In this document: piece by piece, positions 59,355 through 64,000 of the stretch
How the letters are laid out: the number at the start of each line of letters is the position of its first letter
How positions within the stretch are numbered: position 1 is the stretch's first letter
From: Magicicada septendecula
Taxonomy: Eukaryota; Arthropoda; Insecta; Hemiptera; Cicadidae
Direction of reading: 5' to 3'
Assembly: GCA_034769895.1 (NCBI GenBank)
Contig: CM068371.1
Location: 402,457,469 to 402,521,468, forward strand
Length of the DNA stretch: 64,000 nucleotides
Made by a program: the position numbers and the translations under genes
The notes under the pieces: generated by a model
The model's input: only the letters and a program-made list of their open reading frames with translations
Database searches by the model: none
What the model was told of the DNA's origin: nothing

Positions 59355-59598
59355 GGATCGAATTAGAAGCTCGTGGTGCCCTAAACTGCCATAAGACTGG
59401 TGCCTCCTCCCCCCCCCAAATTCAAAATGCAACCTTTTACACTGATATGCATCCATTTTCAAAATGCGTCCATTATTTACACTGATAAATGGCATACACA
59501 ATTTCCAAAGTAAACAATTATTTTATTAAACGCTCAACTAAAATTACAACAAATATTTAGCTAAATAGCGATTACAGTGACCACAGTAGTACTTAGGC

Positions 59599-60110
59599 TT
59601 AGGAAATACTAATCGTACATTTTTTTCTTGATTTTGCCTTAGCGGAGTCTAGCAGAGTTTCTTCTAAATCGAGCGATTCAAGTATCCTGCGTTCAATATT
59701 CAACCTTTCTAACGAAGGTAATCTCTCATCTTCCATAGTTGAAGTCAACATATCTTTAATGCGTTTTAACACAGAAAATAATTTTTCAGATTGGAATCGT
59801 AAAAAGCAGACGATAGGCAATGCATATATTCGGAAAGACATTAATCATTTTACAATCAATAATCCAGTTTAATACTTTGAGCGGACAAAGTGTAGTACCA
59901 TGGAATCTATCATCTTCATTCGAACGATTTGTAAAAAAAAAATTTCTTGCAATTTTACTCGTGGCATAAAGTGCTTCAAGTCTATTAGAAGATCGTTATT
60001 TAAACCATTCGAGTAATCTTCTATAAGAGCTTTCGCTTGATTTTCCAACTCGACACTCTCCATGGTTAATAAATATGTAATAAAACCAAACAATATTTGT
60101 ATATATAATA
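59599..60110 (-). pseudogene. hAT transposase C-terminal remnant
   Basis: On the minus strand one frame gives ENQAKALIEDYSNGLNNDLL and IDLKHFMPRVK (about 59960-60050). A second gives SEKLFSVLKRIKDMLTSTME, DERLPSLERLNIERRILESL, DLEETLLDSAKAKSRKK (59610-59790). The second segment is the hAT dimerisation domain, close to the ZMYM1-like group whose usual wording is SxRSFSxLKRIKxxLRSTM. The order is right for one protein with a frameshift and some decay between the pieces. The catalytic core upstream is not recognisable. Possible terminal sequences near 59370-59410 (TGGTGCCCTAAACTGCC) are unproven. Confidence 0.75.
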
Positions 60111-60119
60111 TATATCGGG

Positions 60120-60650
60120 TACAAAATAAAAACACATTCGATATTCTTGCGTCTCGAATATGAAACCCGCATGTCACTGTCTTCGGCGAGTTGGTCGACT
60201 GCCGAGTATCGGTGCACACTCCGACAACCGTTTACGTTATTACAGAAAATAAATTACACTTGTAACTTAATATATTACAAGTTCACATAATGATAACTGA
60301 ATAGTATATTTTTTGATGGTTTATAGTAGATTTTCTGACCGTCTCTCACCTGTTACAAATTTTATGTTTTTGACGAGGATTGTTCCCCCGATGTTAGATA
60401 ATATTTGTCAGTTACACGACACCGAGTATCATCGCATCTTCTTTAAGCGTCCTTCTCTGATTGACCGTATAGGTCAACAAATACAAAAACTTGGAAAGAC
60501 TGGAAAACAACAATATATTCACCGTAGCCACAAGATAATAGTATTGCCTTAATTCCTTAATTTGTGGTCGTAATGTATATACGAAAACAAGATAAGAATT
60601 GTGCTGGTGATCTGTACGTATCTGTGGCTGTCTCTAAATGTGGATTTGAA
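60120..60650. other. No recognisable gene
   Basis: Nothing recognisable. The open frame at 60313-60552 has no known domain. Confidence 0.45.
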
Positions 60651-60654
60651 AAAA

Positions 60655-60990
60655 AAAACTGATCGTAGGAAAAACGGATTACCTGAGAAGCGCTAAAATC
60701 TCGAAGAGTAGAATGGAAGACCAGCGGAGAAGTAGGACCTATTATGGTCTCAAGAGAGACTGTTTAAAACAAATCCAAAGGCTTAAAGAATCCGAAGGTT
60801 CAAATGATTTGAATAGATGTACTAAGAATGGCAGAAGATCGATGACAGAACAAATATATTGCAGTCAAAACCTCCATGACGAAGAAAAAGAGAAAGATAG
60901 AGGCAGTCCTGAAATGAAGGAACCTGGAAGAATGAGAGCACACACCTTAGACAGACCGGGTATACGTCAGCAAGTAGTGTACGAAGTGAA
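60655..60990 (+). pseudogene. LINE ORF2 C-terminal remnant
   Basis: The plus strand reads DYLRSAKISKSRMEDQRRSR, resembling the 'DxxxRxAxxSRxDRxRN' segment of LINE C-termini. After frameshifts there is VLRMAEDRWTEQIY at 60810-60860, then KPP.RRKRE.PRQS, the basic RR(K/R)RxRPRxSW signature. An open frame of 93 codons from 60713 covers part of it. Several shifts are needed to read the whole, so it is an old, inactive fragment. Confidence 0.55.
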
Positions 60991-60999
60991 CTAGAATTA

Positions 61000-63080
61000 C
61001 TATATTGTGAAGTAATATTGTTATAGCTACTATGTAACTACTACTTCCGCTTGTTCGCCATTATATCATTCGATCCGGATGTTTGGTGAGATGACGCAGA
61101 TATTTTAGTTATCATTTGTTACATATTGGAGCCAGAAAAGTCGCTAAAATCTCGTGACTTTTCCAAGGATTTTGTCACAGTACCACTGTCAGCCAGTGGT
61201 ATCATCTGCTCACTCCCGATACAGCTGTTACGTCTTGCAAGACATACATCGCGTTTGTTGTGTGAATATAATTATCACTTTCATTCGTCTTAACGGCTTT
61301 CAGTTTAACAAACGATGTTCGTAATGTATCGAACATGAATTAGTTTTGTACGTTCATAAGTGCGTCTGGATTTAACAGCCCCTTTCGATTCCCGATAAAA
61401 TTCTGTGACGTCATTGTGTAATAGGTAATACGTTTTATCATTGTTATCACCTTTGGCTTATCACCGTGTAGGCGTTTACGCTTTACGTTTTATAAAATGA
61501 GTCGGGAAAGTGCAGATTATCCGTATCATTACAACCGCGATAAATTAATAGATTCAGTACCACAAGAGCTTGGACCCGTCACCACTCGCCAGTCAGGGAA
61601 GAATTCAGTCCGTCAGTATTACTGTTCTTCACAACAAAAACATTTACCCCCAGGCCGTCATCGTCTTTATATAAGTACATTATAAGATAAAGTAAATAAA
61701 TAACAAACCCTTTCATAAAACAAGTTTGTGTGACGATAGAGAAAATGCATGACTTTCCGGAGCTAATTATATCCACGCTTAGATTAACTGAAGCATTATT
61801 TGTCTATGGCTGGAGTAACCTAATTCAACCAAAGCCCAGTAATTAATTGAATAGTATCTTTACAGTAGCATTTTATGTGTTTTCCCCTAAATTGTCCTTA
61901 TTTAATATTTACGAGTTCTCTGCCTGTTATTCTAACGGGATGCCTCACTCGTTTCCAGCGTACACTGCCTACGATATGTCTGTCCATCCTATACGGAATG
62001 TCTTAAGTGTCTCAGCTACCTCTTAACCGGATGCATATAATGCAGTATAATATTCACAACATAAAAGATACATATAAATGTATCCATATATAAGCTATAT
62101 TTAAATGATCTATATTATAAAGCTTACTACATTATTCACTAAAAATATTGGACTTGTTCACCTCACTCATGACTATCATCCTTTAGAAAGAAATTTTCTA
62201 ACGTTTCGTGGTGAGTAGTCACAATGTTGAACGCGTCTCCTTTGTGTGCTACTGCAGAGTCGCTCCTTACTTGTCTCCAGGATTGGTTCTGTCGAATAGG
62301 TTCCAAGTGGCGATAGGTTCTGGGAGCGTATTGGTCAAGGTCGATGACGCGATCACGTAAAGATTCCTCTAAGTTATGATCCGGTTAGGACAGGATAGTG
62401 TGAGCGTATAAAGTATTCTGTTCAAACCAACAGTTCGCTGCCGGCACAAGATGTCCTCGGTGAGGTCTCCAGTGTTCTGCGGTGAATGAATCAGTTGAAG
62501 TTGACGCGTGTTTGTCGCGTTTCATATGTAGAGTGCGGGTTTGTATACTAAAGGAATTTACAAATTAATTTAAAAAAAAAGCATTAGTTTACGTGGAAGC
62601 TTCTTGAATAATTTTGACCCGAAGATTTTCAATGTTCCATAGCGTCCTGTGTCATTTGTCATTACTGTACTTCGCTTCGATGTCTCCAACTGCCGTCAGA
62701 CAGCTTGTTTTCAGTAGCTCGGTCCACTTCTCTTGCCTTGCGGTGACCTTTTTAAACGTATCATTTGGCAGTCGATTTTCGCTCATTCTGCGTAAATCGT
62801 GTACCGTATAAATGTTTTTGCGCTGAAACCTCTGTCGCTTTAATACTTGCATTCATTACCTTTGTCCTGTATTCTTTTGCCTTCGATCCATTAGTGTTTT
62901 CTTAATGTATGCATGTCTGTAGCCAGTTTGCTTTTTGTCTTTTTCTGCCATTGTTCGTACTTCAGACCAGTATATTAACATACTTTTGGTGACTGACTCT
63001 GTATATTTCTCTTTCTTTATTGTTGTCTACGGCTTCCACACCCGGCGTCGTAGTTGTTAATATTACTGTTTACCGGGCTA
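61000..63080. other. No recognisable gene
   Basis: No gene, array or element is recognised. Open frames at 61497-61685 and 62614-62811 have no known motif. Confidence 0.45.
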
Positions 63081-63081
63081 A

Positions 63082-63263
63082 CAGGCCATGGTTCGATGTT
63101 ACTTAACGCAAACTGTACAGCCACTCCATCGGTGGCCATCTTCAGTGGTTAGAGGACTGATACACAGACACAGGTCTACAGTCAGTAAACCACAGTACTG
63201 TGGCTGAGGCTTAGCGTTAAATAATTCTTATCTTTGCGTTAAATAACATCGGACCACGGCCTG
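63082..63263. mobile_element. Short element with 31-bp terminal inverted repeats
   Basis: CAGGCCATGGTTCGATGTTA, then CTTAACGCAAA (63082-63112) pairs with 63233-63263 (TTTGCGTTAAATAACATCGG, then ACCACGGCCTG) with three transition mismatches in 31. The 120-base centre contains GGTGGCCATCTTCAGTGG and CCACAGTACTGTGG, both found in the same order in the family B insert. On the minus strand CTGAAGA is followed by a perfect GCCAC/GTGGC hairpin (63120-63136), but the GAAA box is absent. It is MITE-like in form, without an obvious target duplication. Confidence 0.65.
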
Positions 63264-64000
63264 ATTTTTCTTTCTTTGTTTTCCTGATGTCTTTTTCCAA
63301 AATACCCCGATCAAAGGACCTATAAAGTTTCAAGTCTTTGTTATTCTATTTTGCATTTGTATGTTGTCCTTTAATTGGGTTATCCTATCCTAACGCCCAA
63401 ACGCTTCAAGTTTCACATTCTGAACTTGAAAATTCGTGAAACATTATTTTCTGTTTTTTGACAAGTGAACAAGTATGTCGAAATGAGAGGGAGGGAATTC
63501 ACCTGTAGGAAGAATGCCCGAGGGCGGGTCAATTTATGGCTCCATTTTACAAATTTGCGTTGGAACAAGTGACCGCCATCATATTCATATGACGTACACA
63601 CATAGATATATGCGCCTACAAATTAATACTGTTTCCATTGATTCAGTTAAAATCTTAGACTAGGCTTGACCGGTCTGCTAATTTATCATCACGTTATCAG
63701 AGGCAGACAAGAGATAGGGAACGGTGTAAATCAGTTAACCCAGTTGCTCTTACCCCTGCATAGATATAAACCATGTACGAAGCTATGTGTAACCCTTTGG
63801 CATAGAATATGTACATATCGTTAATATAAATCGGATCTAGAGTGTTCGTGTGTGTACAGTAACGTGGCAACAAAGATAAGGTAACTGCAGTTTGTAAACA
63901 TTCTGTGTATACTCAAACCCGAGACAGCGTGTCGTCGCGCAGTCGACACGCAGCTATAGTCGTAGTCATAGTCATAGGGTGATAGAGCAGTGTGAAATGT
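63264..64000. other. No recognisable gene
   Basis: Anonymous sequence to the window end. Short direct repeats of the GTCGTAGTCATAGTCATAG type lie at about 63958-63977. Confidence 0.45.

Overview
This is a gene-poor, AT-rich stretch of animal nuclear DNA. It most likely comes from an insect with a large, repeat-rich genome: the mix of LINEs, Penelope-like, pogo, Tc1/mariner and hAT remnants and the many (TG)n/(CG)n tracts fit a hemimetabolous insect, but no host gene is visible to confirm this. I could not recognise any intact host protein-coding gene, rRNA or tRNA. Nearly every readable protein is the decayed product of a transposable element. The window may be intergenic or lie inside a large intron.

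Layout: (1) 0-5 kb: an unclassified dispersed repeat (family A), then a 5'-truncated LINE bounded by a 16-bp target-site duplication (TSD) at 3.8-4.7 kb. (2) 5-13 kb: a hammerhead-core-like hairpin at 5.6 kb, a LINE 3' end at 7.9-8.6 kb, and otherwise anonymous sequence. (3) 13.17-15.60 kb: a large copy of family B containing an 11-unit, ~162-bp tandem array. (4) 16.3-17.05 kb: a Penelope-like element remnant with a GIY-YIG stretch, followed by a hammerhead-core-like motif. (5) 20.41-21.13 kb: a 715-bp deleted Tc1/mariner element with long inverted repeats. (6) 26.5-27.06 kb: a second copy of the 3.8-kb LINE with its own 14-bp TSD. (7) 29.44-32.15 kb: an essentially complete pogo-type element encoding a PHD-like finger, broken by three frameshifts. 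(8) 34.9-37.7 kb: a strongly T-rich, strand-asymmetric block. (9) 42.6-43.5 kb: an inverted, shorter copy of family B. (10) 47-61 kb: LINE remnants, a perfect 35-bp-arm hairpin at 49.57 kb, an inverted copy of the 27.5-kb repeat (family C) at 50.75-51.05 kb, a Tigger-like end at 52.0 kb, a longer reverse-transcriptase remnant at 54.6-55.75 kb and a hAT remnant at 59.6-60.1 kb. (11) 63.08-63.26 kb: a short element with terminal inverted repeats, related to the domain inserted in family B.

The most interesting structure is a set of short modules sharing a CTGANGA - hairpin - GAAA architecture, the conserved core of hammerhead ribozymes. They occur at 5.6, 15.4, 17.0, 42.8, 56.0/56.1 and, without the GAAA box, 63.1 kb. 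One lies just downstream of Penelope-like coding sequence, as known for that retroelement class. Another lies in a ~162-bp insert in family B flanked by a 12-bp direct repeat, and the 34.2-kb fragment of family B looks like the empty site. This suggests a small mobile hammerhead-bearing unit. All ribozyme statements rest on motif reading, without folding or activity data.
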